From Actinoplanes couchii (GTDB taxonomy: Bacteria; Actinomycetota; Actinomycetes; Mycobacteriales; Micromonosporaceae): a stretch of DNA of 64,000 bases. How positions within the stretch are numbered: the stretch's first letter is position 1; the number at the start of each line of letters is the position of its first letter. Under the pieces are notes generated by a model. That model ran no database searches. It saw only the letters and a program-made list of their open reading frames with translations, and was not told where the DNA came from. This document shows positions 39,686 through 49,194 of this stretch, piece after piece. The position numbers and the translations under genes were made by a program. The stretch is taken from assembly GCF_016862075.1 (NCBI RefSeq), contig NZ_BOMG01000084.1:53834-117833 (forward strand). Reading direction: 5' to 3'.

Positions 39686-42177
39686 CGCTCCACCTGCTCG
39701 GCGAGGATCGGGCCGGGGACGCCGGCCGTCAGCTTGACCACCGCGCCCGCGGTGACGCCGAGATTGCGCCGCACCGTCGAGCCCGGCGAGTTGGTCGGCA
39801 GCCACACCACCCGCGGCGGCATGTCGGTGATCGCGGCCGGCAGCGTGACCGAACCGCGGATCGTGCTGACCGTGATCAGGTCACCGTCGACGACCTGCAG
39901 CGACTCGGCGAGGAACTTGCCGATCCGGGCCACCGGGGGCCGCGCGGTGCCGGCCAGGATCCGGTCGCCGTCCAGCAGCGAACCCAGGTCGATCAGCTGG
40001 TGCCAGGTGGCCAGGACGGCCTCGTCGGCGGCCGGTTGCGCGGCGCGCTCGGCCTCCGCGGACGGCCGGATCGTGCTTCCAGTACCGCCCGGCAGCGTGC
40101 CCAGCTCGCGCCGGACCGCCGTCACGTCCCCGGTGCCGAGGGTGACGTCGAGCAGGGCCGCGAGCGCGTCCAGCACCCGGCCGTCGGTCATCGCGGTGCT
40201 CTTCAGCACCGCGCCGAACGAGCGGAGCCGGCCCTCCCAGTCCATGTAGGTGCCGGCCTTCTCCACGGCGGGCGCGATCGGCAGCACCACGTCCGCCCGC
40301 CGGGTCACCGCGTTCTGCCGCATCTCCAGGCTGACCAGGAACGGAACCGCGTCGAGCGCCTCCTCGGCCAACTTCGGATCGGTCAGGTCGGCCGGGTCGA
40401 CGCCGCCGACCAGCAGGGCGCCCAGGGTGCCGTCGGCCGCCGCCGCGATGATCCGGTCGGTGTCCCGGCCGGGGGTGCCGGACAGCACCCCGGCGTCGGT
40501 CCGCCAGGCCAGCGACAGCTCGGCACGGGCCGCCGCGTCGGTGACCGGACGGCCGCCGGGCAGCAGGTTCGGCAGGCAACCGGCGTCGATCGCGCCCCGG
40601 TCCCCGGCCCGGCGCGGCACCCAGGCGATCTTCGCGCCGCTGCGGGCGGCCAGGTCGGCCGCCGCGCTGAGCCCGCCCGGCACGGTGGCCAGGCGCTCGC
40701 CGACGATCAGCAGCGCGCCGGGGGCACTCAGTGCTCCGGCCACCGCGGGATCGGTGTTCAGGACGTGGGCCTCGTCGCCCGGCACGGCCGAGACCAGCAC
40801 CGCTCCGAGCTTTTCCAGACCCCGGCTGAGGTACGACGAGACCGCGGTCACCGGGAGCTTGCGCCGCACGAAGGCCTTGCGCAGGCGCAGGAAGAGAATC
40901 GGTGACTCCTCCTCCGGCTCGATGCCCACCAGGACCACCGACGGAGCGTTCTCCACCTGCTCGTACGTCACCCCGGTCGACCCGGCGACCATGGCGGCCA
41001 GGAAGTCGGCCTCCTCGGTGGCGGTCGTGGACGATCCGGTCGCCCGGATCGGGCGGGCCCGGAAGTCGACGTCGTTGGTGCCGAGCGCGGTGCGGGCGAA
41101 CTTCGCGTAGGCGTACGCGTCCTCCACCGTCAACCGGCCGCCCGGCAGCACCCCGACACCGCGGTCCTTCGCGGCCCGGAGGCCTTCCGCCGCCACGAAC
41201 AGCGCCTCGCTCCAGGACGCTTCCCGCAGCTCACCGGTACCGGAGTCACGCACCAGCGGCGTCATGATCCGGTCGTTGGCGGTGGCGTACCGGAAGCCCC
41301 AGCGGCCCTTGTCGCAGTTCCACTCCTCGTTCACCGAGGCGTCGTCACCGGCGAGCCGGCGCAGCACCTTCCCGCGCCGGTGGTCGGTGCGCTGGGCGCA
41401 GCCGGAGGCGCAGTGCTCGCACGCGCTGGGCGTGCTGACCAGGTCGAACGGGCGGGCACGGAACCGGTACTGCTCGCCGGTGAGCGCGCCGACCGGGCAG
41501 ATCTGGATCGTGTTGCCGGAGAAGTAGGAGTTGAACGGGACGTCCCCCTCGCCCTCCCCGACCTGTCCGTCACCGGTGCCGGTACCTCCGAAGAAGTCGT
41601 CCCGGTAGACGTTGATCTGCTCGCCGGAGGACCGGTCCATCAGGTCGATGAACTTGTCCCCGGCGATCTCCTCGGAGAACCGGGTGCACCGCTGGCAGAG
41701 CACGCAGCGTTCCCGGTCCAGCAGCACCTGGCTGGAGATGTGGATCGGCTTCTCGTACTCGCGCTTCTCCTCGACGAACCGGGAGTCGGCGCGGCCGGTG
41801 CTCATCGCCTGGTTCTGCAGCGGGCACTCGCCGCCCTTGTCGCAGGTCGGGCAGTCGAGCGGGTGGTTGATCAGCAGCAGTTCCATCACTCCGGCCTGCG
41901 CCTTGGCGGCCACCGGCGAGCTGAGCTGCGTCTTGACCACCATGCCGTCGGCCACCGTCTGGGTGCACGAGGCGACCGGCTTGCGCTGGCCCTCCACCTC
42001 GACCAGGCACTGCCGGCAGGCGCCGGCCGGGGCGAGCAGCGGGTGGTCGCAGAACCGCGGGATGGCGGTTCCCATCCGCTCGGCGACCCGGATCAGCAGC
42101 TCGCCCTTCTCGGCTTTGACCTCGACCCCGTCGATGGTCAAGGTGACGAGGTCGGTCCTCTTCTCGACGTCGGTCAT
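39682..42177 (-). CDS. nuoG: NADH-quinone oxidoreductase subunit G (NuoG)
   Basis: The ATG at 42177 overlaps the nuoF stop (TGATG). The 831-residue subunit has an N-terminal 2Fe-2S ferredoxin domain (RFCDHPLLAPAGACRQCLVE), the His/Cys-ligated cluster region (HPLDCPTCDKGGECPLQ), a 4Fe-4S segment (CVLCQRCTRFSEEI) and a C-terminal molybdopterin-oxidoreductase-like domain. It extends the electron wire in the peripheral arm. The Cys set SACEHCASGC for an extra cluster (N7-like) is also present. Confidence 0.95.
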   Translation of the reverse strand: MTDVEKRTDLVTLTIDGVEVKAEKGELLIRVAERMGTAIPRFCDHPLLAPAGACRQCLVEVEGQRKPVASCTQTVADGMVVKTQLSSPVAAKAQAGVMELLLINHPLDCPTCDKGGECPLQNQAMSTGRADSRFVEEKREYEKPIHISSQVLLDRERCVLCQRCTRFSEEIAGDKFIDLMDRSSGEQINVYRDDFFGGTGTGDGQVGEGEGDVPFNSYFSGNTIQICPVGALTGEQYRFRARPFDLVSTPSACEHCASGCAQRTDHRRGKVLRRLAGDDASVNEEWNCDKGRWGFRYATANDRIMTPLVRDSGTGELREASWSEALFVAAEGLRAAKDRGVGVLPGGRLTVEDAYAYAKFARTALGTNDVDFRARPIRATGSSTTATEEADFLAAMVAGSTGVTYEQVENAPSVVLVGIEPEEESPILFLRLRKAFVRRKLPVTAVSSYLSRGLEKLGAVLVSAVPGDEAHVLNTDPAVAGALSAPGALLIVGERLATVPGGLSAAADLAARSGAKIAWVPRRAGDRGAIDAGCLPNLLPGGRPVTDAAARAELSLAWRTDAGVLSGTPGRDTDRIIAAAADGTLGALLVGGVDPADLTDPKLAEEALDAVPFLVSLEMRQNAVTRRADVVLPIAPAVEKAGTYMDWEGRLRSFGAVLKSTAMTDGRVLDALAALLDVTLGTGDVTAVRRELGTLPGGTGSTIRPSAEAERAAQPAADEAVLATWHQLIDLGSLLDGDRILAGTARPPVARIGKFLAESLQVVDGDLITVSTIRGSVTLPAAITDMPPRVVWLPTNSPGSTVRRNLGVTAGAVVKLTAGVPGPILAEQVER

Positions 42178-43493
42178 CAGTGCGCTCCTACGAGGGACTT
42201 CTCGGAGAGCCGCGGTGCGGTGCGGCCCTCGATGTAGCCGAGGTAGTCGTCCCGGAACCACTTGAGCGTCGACATGACGGGCGTCGCCGCGCCGTCGCCG
42301 AGGCCGCAGAAGGACCGGCCGAAGACGTTGTCCGCGGTGTCCTGCAGCGTGTCCAGGTCCTGGACGGTGCCGTGCCCGGCGAGGATCCGCCGGTAGGTGC
42401 GCACCATCCAGTAGTTGCCCTCCCGGCACGGGGTGCACTTGCCGCACGACTCGTGGTGGTAGAACTCCAGCCACCGCCACGTGTTGTAGACCGGGCAGTC
42501 CTGGTCCGAGAAGATCTGCATCGCCGTGGTGCCGAGGATCGACCCGGCCGCGGCGACCCCTTCGAAGTCCATCGCGGTGTCGATGTGCTCGGCGGTCAGC
42601 AGCGGCGTCGACGAGCCGCCCGGCGTCCAGAACTTCAGTTCGTGGCCCGGCTGCATGCCCCCGGCCAGCTCGATCAGCTCGCGCAGGGTGATGCCGAGGC
42701 CGCACTCGTACTGACCGGGATTGACCACCCGGCCGGAGAGCGAGTAGATCATCGGGCCGGCCGACTTCTCGGTGCCCATGCTCTTCCACCAGTCGGCGCC
42801 GCCCAGCACGATGTACGGCACGCTGGCGATGGTGCCGACGTTGTTGACCACGGTCGGGCTGGCGTAGAGGCCGGCGATGGCCGGGAACGGCGGCCGCAGG
42901 CGGGGCTGCCCACGGAACCCCTCCAGGGAGTCCAGGAGCGCCGTCTCCTCACCGCAGATGTAGGCGCCGGCGCCGCTGTGCACGACCAGGTCGAGGTCGA
43001 AGCCGGAGCCGAGGATGTTCTTTCCGAGATACCCCTTGGCGTACGCCTCCTGAACCGCGTTCCGGAGGCGGCGGGCCGCGTGCACCGCCTCACCGCGGAT
43101 GTAGATGAACGCCCGCTCGGCCCGGATCGCGTAGGAGGCGATGATCGCGCCCTCCACCAGCGAGTGCGGGTCGTACGTCATCAGCGGCAGGTCCTTGCAG
43201 GTGCCCGGCTCACCCTCGTCCGCGTTGATCACCAGGTAGTGCGGCTTGCCGTCGCCCTGCGGGATGAAGCCCCACTTGAGCCCGGTCGGGAAGCCCGCGC
43301 CGCCACGGCCGCGCAGCCCGGAGTCCTTGATCAGCTGGATCAGGTCGTCCGGGTGCACGTCCAGGGCCTTGCGGACCGCGAGGTATCCGTCCAGCCGCTC
43401 GTAGACACCGATCTGCCAGGCGTCCGGCGAGAGCCAGCGCTTGGTCAGGACCGGGGTGAGCTTCTGCAGGACCTCCTGCCGTGGCTGGCTCAT
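42177..43493 (-). CDS. nuoF: NADH-quinone oxidoreductase subunit F (NuoF), NADH/FMN site
   Basis: The 438-residue flavoprotein holds the NADH-binding loop GLRGRGGAGFPTGLKW, the FMN region with YLVINADEGEPGTCKD, and the 4Fe-4S ligands in ESCGKCTPCREG. It takes the hydride from NADH. Its start overlaps the nuoE stop (ATGA), and its end overlaps nuoG. Confidence 0.97.
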   Translation of the reverse strand: MSQPRQEVLQKLTPVLTKRWLSPDAWQIGVYERLDGYLAVRKALDVHPDDLIQLIKDSGLRGRGGAGFPTGLKWGFIPQGDGKPHYLVINADEGEPGTCKDLPLMTYDPHSLVEGAIIASYAIRAERAFIYIRGEAVHAARRLRNAVQEAYAKGYLGKNILGSGFDLDLVVHSGAGAYICGEETALLDSLEGFRGQPRLRPPFPAIAGLYASPTVVNNVGTIASVPYIVLGGADWWKSMGTEKSAGPMIYSLSGRVVNPGQYECGLGITLRELIELAGGMQPGHELKFWTPGGSSTPLLTAEHIDTAMDFEGVAAAGSILGTTAMQIFSDQDCPVYNTWRWLEFYHHESCGKCTPCREGNYWMVRTYRRILAGHGTVQDLDTLQDTADNVFGRSFCGLGDGAATPVMSTLKWFRDDYLGYIEGRTAPRLSEKSLVGAH

Positions 43494-44326
43494 TTTGTCC
43501 CCTCCTTGCCGCTCGGGCGCTTGTCACCGGCGGGCTTGGCGTCCGAGGCCGGCTTGTTCGCGGCCACCCCGGCCGCCTCGGCGGGGTTGGCGACCTCGTC
43601 CTTGGGCAGCGGCTTGGTCTTGGTGATCGGGGTGTCCGGGTCGAACCCGGCGACCGCGACACCGTGCTCCTGGGCGAGACGCACCCCGCGCAGGGTCGGC
43701 GCGCCGGCCACCCCGTCACCGACCGCGCCGTCCCGGGGGTCGGCGAATCCGGCGAGCTGGAACTGCATCTCCTTGAGCGAGCAGATCCGGGCGCCGCGCT
43801 CGGGGGCCGGCCGCTGGTCCTGCCGCAGGCTCTCGACCAGCTCGACCGCGCTCTCCCGGGTCGCCTGGTCGACGGTGAAGTCGTAGTTGACCGTCACCAC
43901 CGGGGCGTAGTCGCAGGCGGCGAGGCACTCCGCGTGCTCCAGCGTGATCTTGCCGTCGGCCGAGGTCTCGCCGTGACCGATGCCGAGGTGCTCGACCAGT
44001 TCGTCGTACACCTCCTGGCCGCCCATCACGTTGCAGAGGGTGTTGGTGCAGACGCTGACCAGGTATTCGCCGGTGGGCCGGCGTTTGTACATGGTGTAGA
44101 AGGTCGCGACCGCCCCGACCTGGGCCTTGTTGATGCCGAGCAGGTCGGCGCAGAACGCCACCCCGCCCGGGCTGACGAAGCCCTCCTCGGTCTGCACCAG
44201 GTGCAGCAGCGGCAGCAGCGCCGACCGCTCACGCCCGGCCGGGTAGCGGGCCAGGATCTCCCGGGCCGGTTCGAGGAGCTTGGCCGCCAGCGGCTCGGCG
44301 GCCGGCGAGAAGTCCACCGTTGTCAT
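43490..44326 (-). CDS. nuoE: NADH-quinone oxidoreductase subunit E (NuoE)
   Basis: The 278-residue subunit has a thioredoxin-like 2Fe-2S domain with ligands in VCTNTLCNVMGG and ECLAACDYAPVV. After residue 200 comes an extension rich in Ala, Pro and Lys (for example PLPKDEVANPAEAAG) that is longer than in E. coli and looks disordered. It overlaps nuoD and nuoF by 4 bp each. Confidence 0.95.
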   Translation of the reverse strand: MTTVDFSPAAEPLAAKLLEPAREILARYPAGRERSALLPLLHLVQTEEGFVSPGGVAFCADLLGINKAQVGAVATFYTMYKRRPTGEYLVSVCTNTLCNVMGGQEVYDELVEHLGIGHGETSADGKITLEHAECLAACDYAPVVTVNYDFTVDQATRESAVELVESLRQDQRPAPERGARICSLKEMQFQLAGFADPRDGAVGDGVAGAPTLRGVRLAQEHGVAVAGFDPDTPITKTKPLPKDEVANPAEAAGVAANKPASDAKPAGDKRPSGKEGTK

Positions 44327-45648
44327 CGGTCACACCCACCCATCACGGGATCCAGCGAGGCGCCACCGGCGATCACGTCGGCCAGCAGGGCGCCCTCGGC
44401 CATCGCGGGGATGGCCTGGAGGTTCACGAAGCTCGGCTCGCGGTAGTGCACCCGATAGGGGTGGGTTCCGCCGTCGGAGACCGCGTGTACGCCGAGTTCG
44501 CCACGCGGGTGCTCGATACCGACGTAGACTTGGCCCGGCGGCACCCGGAAGCCCTCGGTCACCAGCTTGAAGTGGTGGATCAGCGACTCCATCGACTGAC
44601 CCATGATCTTGGCGACGTGCTCGAGCGAGTTGCCCAGACCGTCGGTGCCGATCGCCAGCTGTGCCGGCCAGGCGATCTTCTTGTCGTCGATCCAGATCGG
44701 GCCGGGCTTGAGCCGGTCCAGAGCCTGCTCGACGATCTTCAGCGACTCGCGGATCTCCGCCATCCGGACCAGGTACCGGCCCCAGACGTCGGCCGTGGTC
44801 GCGGTCGGCACGTCGAACTCGTACGTCTCGTACCCGCAGTAGGGCATGGTCTTGCGCAGGTCCCACGGGAGGCCGGCCGAGCGCAGCACCGGGCCGGTGA
44901 TGCCGAGCGCGAGGCACCCGGTCACGTCCAGCACGGCGACGCCCTGGGTCCGCTGCTGCCAGATGATCTGGCCGGACAGCATCGCTTCGTATTCCTTGAG
45001 CTTCTTCGGCAGGTACTTCAGGAAGTCACGGATCTTGCGAACCGCGGACTCCGGCAGGTCCTGCGCGAGGCCGCCCGGGCGGATGTAGCCGTTGTTCATC
45101 CGCAGGCCGGAGGTCTCCTCGAAGATGTCGAGGATGTACTCCCGTTCGCGGAAGCCATACAGCATCATCGAGATCGCGCCCAGCTCCATGCCGGTGGTCG
45201 CGAGCCAGACCAGGTGCGAGGCGATCCGCTGCAGCTCCATGAAGAGCACCCGGATGGTGTTGGTCCGCTCGGTGATCTGGTCGGTGACGCCGAGCAACTT
45301 CTCCACCGCGAGGCAGTACGCCGTCTCGTTGGACATGTTGGCCAGGTAGTCCATCCGGGTCACGAAGGTGACGCCCTGGGTCCAGTTGCGGTACTCCAGG
45401 TTCTTCTCGATCCCGGTGTGCAGGTAACCGATGACCGGGCGGACCTCGGTGACCGTCTCGCCCTCCAGCTCGAGGACCAGCCGGAGCACGCCGTGGGTGG
45501 ACGGGTGCTGCGGGCCCATGTTGACGACGATCTTCTCGTTGCTGAGCGGATCGACGCTGGAGGTGATGCTGTCCCAGTCGCCGCCGGTGACCGTGAAGAC
45601 CCGGCCCTCGGTCGTCTCGCGCTCGGTCGCGTACTCAGATGTGGTCAC
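44323..45648 (-). CDS. nuoD: NADH-quinone oxidoreductase subunit D (NuoD)
   Basis: The GTG at 45648 overlaps the nuoC stop (GTGA). The 441-residue hydrogenase-like subunit forms the quinone pocket: the conserved His and neighbours are in MGPQHPSTHGVLRL, with GYLHTGIEKN and PRGELGVHAVSDGG further on. It is separate from NuoC, as in most actinobacteria. Confidence 0.97.
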   Translation of the reverse strand: MTTSEYATERETTEGRVFTVTGGDWDSITSSVDPLSNEKIVVNMGPQHPSTHGVLRLVLELEGETVTEVRPVIGYLHTGIEKNLEYRNWTQGVTFVTRMDYLANMSNETAYCLAVEKLLGVTDQITERTNTIRVLFMELQRIASHLVWLATTGMELGAISMMLYGFREREYILDIFEETSGLRMNNGYIRPGGLAQDLPESAVRKIRDFLKYLPKKLKEYEAMLSGQIIWQQRTQGVAVLDVTGCLALGITGPVLRSAGLPWDLRKTMPYCGYETYEFDVPTATTADVWGRYLVRMAEIRESLKIVEQALDRLKPGPIWIDDKKIAWPAQLAIGTDGLGNSLEHVAKIMGQSMESLIHHFKLVTEGFRVPPGQVYVGIEHPRGELGVHAVSDGGTHPYRVHYREPSFVNLQAIPAMAEGALLADVIAGGASLDPVMGGCDR

Positions 45649-46352
45649 TGGTAGACCCTCCGCTGGTCGGGAGGCGGAATCTCGGCGCCCTTGTACTCGA
45701 CGGGCACGCCGCCGAGCGGGTAGTCCTTCCGCTGGGGGTGGCCCTCCCAGTCGTCCGGCATGAGGATCCGCGTCAGGTTCGGGTGGCCGGCGAAGACGAC
45801 GCCGAACATGTCGTAGATCTCCCGCTCCTGCCAGTCGGCCGTCGGGTAGACCCGGGTGACGCTCGGAACGGTGACTCCGTCGGCGACCGCGACCTCCAGC
45901 CGCACCCGGCGCCGATAGGTCATCGAAGTCAATTGATAAGCGACGTGGAATCGCCGCTCGTCGGAGCCCAGATAATCCACTCCGTCAACGGACGAACACA
46001 GTTCGAAGCGCAGGGAGGCGTCGTCACGCATTACCTGACACACCTCAGCGATGTGTTCAGGGCGTACGTGAAGTGTGAGTTCCGCCCTATCCACGACCAC
46101 TTTCTCGATCGCTTCGGCAATGGCCGGATATGCTTCCTCAAGCGCGTCATAGACGTCGTCGAAGTATTCGCCGTAGGGCCGTGGGCTGCCAAAAGCAGCA
46201 GGCTTGGGGCGGACCAGACGACCGAAGCCGGAGACGTCTCCGGTGCCCTTGACACCGAACATGCCCTTATCCGGGCTGGGCGGCGTCTGAGCGGGTGCGC
46301 CCAATTCGGCACCACGGGGCACGTCACCGTCGGTTCCGGATTGAATACTCAT
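45645..46352 (-). CDS. nuoC: NADH-quinone oxidoreductase subunit C (NuoC)
   Basis: The ATG at 46352 overlaps the nuoB stop. The 235-residue protein has an actinobacterial N-terminal extension of about 60 residues, rich in Gly and Pro. The 30-kDa-subunit domain follows, with the signature ADWQEREIYDMFGVVFAGHP and the C-terminal GHPQRKDYPLGG. It packs against NuoD at the quinone site. Confidence 0.96.
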   Translation of the reverse strand: MSIQSGTDGDVPRGAELGAPAQTPPSPDKGMFGVKGTGDVSGFGRLVRPKPAAFGSPRPYGEYFDDVYDALEEAYPAIAEAIEKVVVDRAELTLHVRPEHIAEVCQVMRDDASLRFELCSSVDGVDYLGSDERRFHVAYQLTSMTYRRRVRLEVAVADGVTVPSVTRVYPTADWQEREIYDMFGVVFAGHPNLTRILMPDDWEGHPQRKDYPLGGVPVEYKGAEIPPPDQRRVYQ

Positions 46353-47020
46353 TTGTGAACCTCCCGCAAATGCGGCTGGAGTTTCATCCAGTTCTCGATC
46401 CGCAATTGCTCTTCGCGTCCCTCTTTCACGGCCTGGGTCCATTCCGCACGGCGGACCTTGTCCACGCGATAGGAGGACGGCATGGCGCCCGGCGCGACGG
46501 TCGGAACTCGGCCCTCGGCCTGCCGAGCTGCGAGCATCTTGCGCCCATTCGGGCCGAGAGGCTGTGCCATGACCTTCTCGCGCATCTTGAGGATCGCGTC
46601 GATGAGCATTTCCGGTCGGGGCGGGCAACCCGGTAGATAGATGTCCACCGGGACGATGTGGTCGACACCCTGCACGATGGCGTAGTTGTTGAACATGCCA
46701 CCGGACGAGGCGCAGACACCCATCGAGATGACCGAACGAGGCTCGGGCATCTGGTCGTAGATCTGCCGGACCACCGGGGCCATCTTCTGGCTGACCCGGC
46801 CGGCCACGATCATCAGGTCGGCCTGCCGGGGTGAGGCGCGGAAGACCTCCATCCCCCACCGGCCCAGGTCATAGTGTGGGCCGCCGGAGGCCATCATCTC
46901 GATGGCGCAACAGGCGAGGCCGAAGGTCGCGCCCCAGAACGATGATTTCCGAGCGTAGTTGGACAGTTTCTCCACACTGGTCAGCAGGATGCCGGCCGGG
47001 AGTTTCTCTTCGATTCCCAT
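46349..47020 (-). CDS. nuoB: NADH-quinone oxidoreductase subunit B (NuoB), cluster N2
   Basis: The 223-residue subunit carries the tandem Cys pair in FGLACCAIEMMA, a third Cys in MGVCASSGGMF and a fourth in VDIYLPGCPPRPE. These are the ligands of N2, the last cluster before menaquinone. The C-terminal extension of some 40 residues is typical of actinobacteria. It starts 6 bp after nuoA. Confidence 0.97.
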   Translation of the reverse strand: MGIEEKLPAGILLTSVEKLSNYARKSSFWGATFGLACCAIEMMASGGPHYDLGRWGMEVFRASPRQADLMIVAGRVSQKMAPVVRQIYDQMPEPRSVISMGVCASSGGMFNNYAIVQGVDHIVPVDIYLPGCPPRPEMLIDAILKMREKVMAQPLGPNGRKMLAARQAEGRVPTVAPGAMPSSYRVDKVRRAEWTQAVKEGREEQLRIENWMKLQPHLREVHK

Positions 47021-47026
47021 GGCGCA

Positions 47027-47392
47027 TCAGTCCCAGTTCAGGCCGCCACGTCGCCACACATACGCGTAGGCGATGAAGACGGTGAGGATGAAGAGGACCA
47101 TCTCCACGAACCCGAACAGGCCGAGCGCGTCGAACGACACGGCCCACGGGTAGAGGAAGATCGTCTCGATGTCGAAGATGATGAAGAGCATCGCGGTGAG
47201 ATAGAACTTCACCGGGAATCGCCCGCCACCGATCGGTTGCGGCGCCGGCTCGATCCCGCACTCATAAGCGTCGAGCTTCGCGCGGTTGAAGCGCTTGGGC
47301 CCGACGATGGGCGCGATGGACACCGAGAACAACGCGAACAGGGCGCCTAAGATCAGCAACCCGACGATCGGGACATAAGGGTTGATCGTCAT
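47027..47392 (-). CDS. nuoA: NADH-quinone oxidoreductase subunit A (NuoA)
   Basis: This 121-residue membrane protein is the first nuo gene. It has three helices and the conserved YECGIEP loop with the quinone-side Cys (AKLDAYECGIEP), followed by FDIETIFLYPWAV. GGGAG precedes the ATG. An 86-bp gap separates it from the upstream reductase gene on the same strand; the gap may hold a promoter (TAACTA-like hexamer near 47430), or the genes may be read through together. Confidence 0.97.
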   Translation of the reverse strand: MTINPYVPIVGLLILGALFALFSVSIAPIVGPKRFNRAKLDAYECGIEPAPQPIGGGRFPVKFYLTAMLFIIFDIETIFLYPWAVSFDALGLFGFVEMVLFILTVFIAYAYVWRRGGLNWD

Positions 47393-47478
47393 GTCTACTC
47401 CCGTACGACTGTTAGCCGCTTCACACTAGTTACTGTGGTTTTGCAGTCCTTTGGTCGGGGTGCCCTTTTTGTCCAGGT

Positions 47479-48774
47479 TCAGACGGAGGGCGCCACCTTG
47501 GTCAGGCCGTTGATGATGCGATCCATGGCGTCGCCACCCCGGGGGTCGGTGAGGTTGGCCAGGAGTTTGAGGACGAACTTCATGAGCAGCGGCTGAGGCA
47601 TGCCGTACTTGGTGGCGACCCGCATGATCTGCGGATTGCCGATCAGCTTCACGAAGATCCCACCGATCCGGTAGTAACCACCGAACCGGAGACTCAACTC
47701 GGCGGGGTACGCCTGGAGCGCGCGCTCGCGCTCCGGACCCGCGGGACGGGCCAGCGCCTGCACGGCCACCTCGGCCGCCATCTCGCCGGACTCCATCGCG
47801 TAGGCGATGCCCTCGCCGTTCATCGGATTGACCATGCCGCCGGAGTCGCCGACCAGCATCACGCCACGGGTGTAGTGCGGCACCCGGTTGAAGCCCATCG
47901 GGAGCGCGGCACCCAGCGTGGGACCGTCCGCGTTGGCCTCGTCACGCAGCCCCCAGTCCTCGGGGGTGCTGCCCAGCCAGTCGGTCAGCAGGTTGCGGTA
48001 GTTCGTCTTGCCGAACGCGTCGGACGAGTTCAGGATGCCCAGCCCGACGTTGACCCGGCCGTCGCCGAGCCCGAAGATCCACCCGTAACCGGGGAGGAGC
48101 CGGCCCGGATCCTGCGCGCTGCGCAGCTCCAGCCAGGACTCCAGGTAGTCGTCGTCGGCCTTGACCGCCGACCGGTAGTAGCGCCGGACCGCGACACCCA
48201 GCGGCCGGTCGTCCCGCTTGGCCAGGCCGAGCGCGAGCGGGAACTTGCCGGAGACGCCGTCCGCGGAGATCACCAGCGGGGCGAGGTAACGCACCGGCTC
48301 CTTGCCCGGGCCCACCTTGGCCTCGACACCCGTCACGTAACCGTCGTCGTTCAGCACCGGGCCGGTGACGTTCACACCGGTGTGCAGCACGGCGCCCGCC
48401 TCGACCGCCTGCCGGGCCAGCATGTCGTCGAAGTCCATCCTGGTCCGGACCAGGCCGTAGCTCGGGAAGCTGGCCAGCTCGGGCCAGTCCAGTTCCATCC
48501 GAACGCCCCCGCCGATGACGCGCAGGCCCTTATTCTGGAGCCAGCCCGCCTTCTCCGAGGTGTCGATGCCCATCCGGATCAGCTGACGCACCGCGCGGGG
48601 CGTGAGACCGTCACCGCAGACCTTCTCGCGGGGGAACTCGGTCTTCTCCAGCAGCAGCACCCGCACGCCGTGACGGGCCAGGTGGTAGGCGGCCGCCGAG
48701 CCGCCCGGGCCGGCACCGACCACGATCACGTCTGCCTCGTCACCGACGGGCCCACTCGCTACGTGGTCGCTCAC
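47479..48774 (-). CDS. Geranylgeranyl-reductase-family flavoprotein (MenJ-like menaquinone reductase)
   Basis: The GTG at 48774 has GGAGG seven bases before it. The 431-residue protein has an N-terminal FAD-binding fold (VIVVGAGPGGSAAAYHL) followed by the family motif EKTEFPREKVCGDGLTPRAV, and later GDSGGMVNPMNGEGIAYAMESG. In mycobacteria MenJ of this family saturates one isoprene unit of menaquinone. The place just upstream of the complex I operon, near menG and mqnC, favours the same job here over archaeal-type lipid reduction. An iron-box-like sequence and a palindrome lie in its promoter region. Confidence 0.88.
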   Translation of the reverse strand: MSDHVASGPVGDEADVIVVGAGPGGSAAAYHLARHGVRVLLLEKTEFPREKVCGDGLTPRAVRQLIRMGIDTSEKAGWLQNKGLRVIGGGVRMELDWPELASFPSYGLVRTRMDFDDMLARQAVEAGAVLHTGVNVTGPVLNDDGYVTGVEAKVGPGKEPVRYLAPLVISADGVSGKFPLALGLAKRDDRPLGVAVRRYYRSAVKADDDYLESWLELRSAQDPGRLLPGYGWIFGLGDGRVNVGLGILNSSDAFGKTNYRNLLTDWLGSTPEDWGLRDEANADGPTLGAALPMGFNRVPHYTRGVMLVGDSGGMVNPMNGEGIAYAMESGEMAAEVAVQALARPAGPERERALQAYPAELSLRFGGYYRIGGIFVKLIGNPQIMRVATKYGMPQPLLMKFVLKLLANLTDPRGGDAMDRIINGLTKVAPSV

Positions 48775-48802
48775 GGTCCAACCTCCGTCTCGCCGGACGC
48801 TC

Positions 48803-48816
48803 GTGAATTAGTTCAC
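48803..48816. promoter_or_regulatory. 14-bp palindrome upstream of the reductase-nuo genes
   Basis: GTGAA and TTCAC flank TTAG as a perfect inverted repeat 29 bp before the reductase start, in the region expected for RNA polymerase or regulator binding. Confidence 0.45.
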
Positions 48817-48864
48817 AAGCATGCCTCGATCGGAGTGTATGCCGACAATCGAAGATCTTTGCGC

Positions 48865-48878
48865 TTAGGTTCGCCTAA
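48865..48878. promoter_or_regulatory. DtxR/IdeR iron-box-like sequence upstream of the reductase-nuo genes
   Basis: TTAGGTTCGCCTAA matches 13 of the first 14 positions of the actinobacterial iron box (TTAGGTTAGCCTAA) and is nearly palindromic. The last five positions of the 19-bp consensus do not match. It lies about 90 bp before the reductase start codon. Confidence 0.5.
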
Positions 48879-48892
48879 ATGTTTCGACTGGA

Positions 48893-49153
48893 CTAACGTC
48901 CCTGCTCAGGCGCCCGAAGGACCCGGTCCGCCACGCCGAGTGCCGGGCCGTCAAGGTGCTGCCGGATGGTTCCGCCCATCGCCCGGTCGAGCGCCACGAT
49001 GAGCTCCTCGACCAGATCCTGCGCAAGATCAGGGTCTTCCGCCGCGACCATCCGCAGCCGGCTGGCCAGCTCGGTGGCGCGGCGTTCCCCGGCCTCCCCC
49101 TCGTCGATGGCGAGGTCGATGTCGGTGTCGTCGATCTGCCCGATATCAGTCAT
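48893..49153 (-). CDS. Small acidic protein of unknown function between menG and the reductase
   Basis: The ATG at 49153 gives 86 residues: an acidic start (DIGQIDDTDIDLAIDEGEAG) and then an amphipathic helical part (ELASRLRMVAAEDPDLAQDL). No membrane segment, Cys or named domain is seen. It begins 41 bp after menG on the same strand and may be cotranscribed. It looks like a small adaptor or regulator, but nothing in the sequence shows which. Confidence 0.55.
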   Translation of the reverse strand: MTDIGQIDDTDIDLAIDEGEAGERRATELASRLRMVAAEDPDLAQDLVEELIVALDRAMGGTIRQHLDGPALGVADRVLRAPEQGR

Positions 49154-49194
49154 GAATCGAGCTAAACAGCGGTTTTGGCCGTTTGTTGGGGTTT

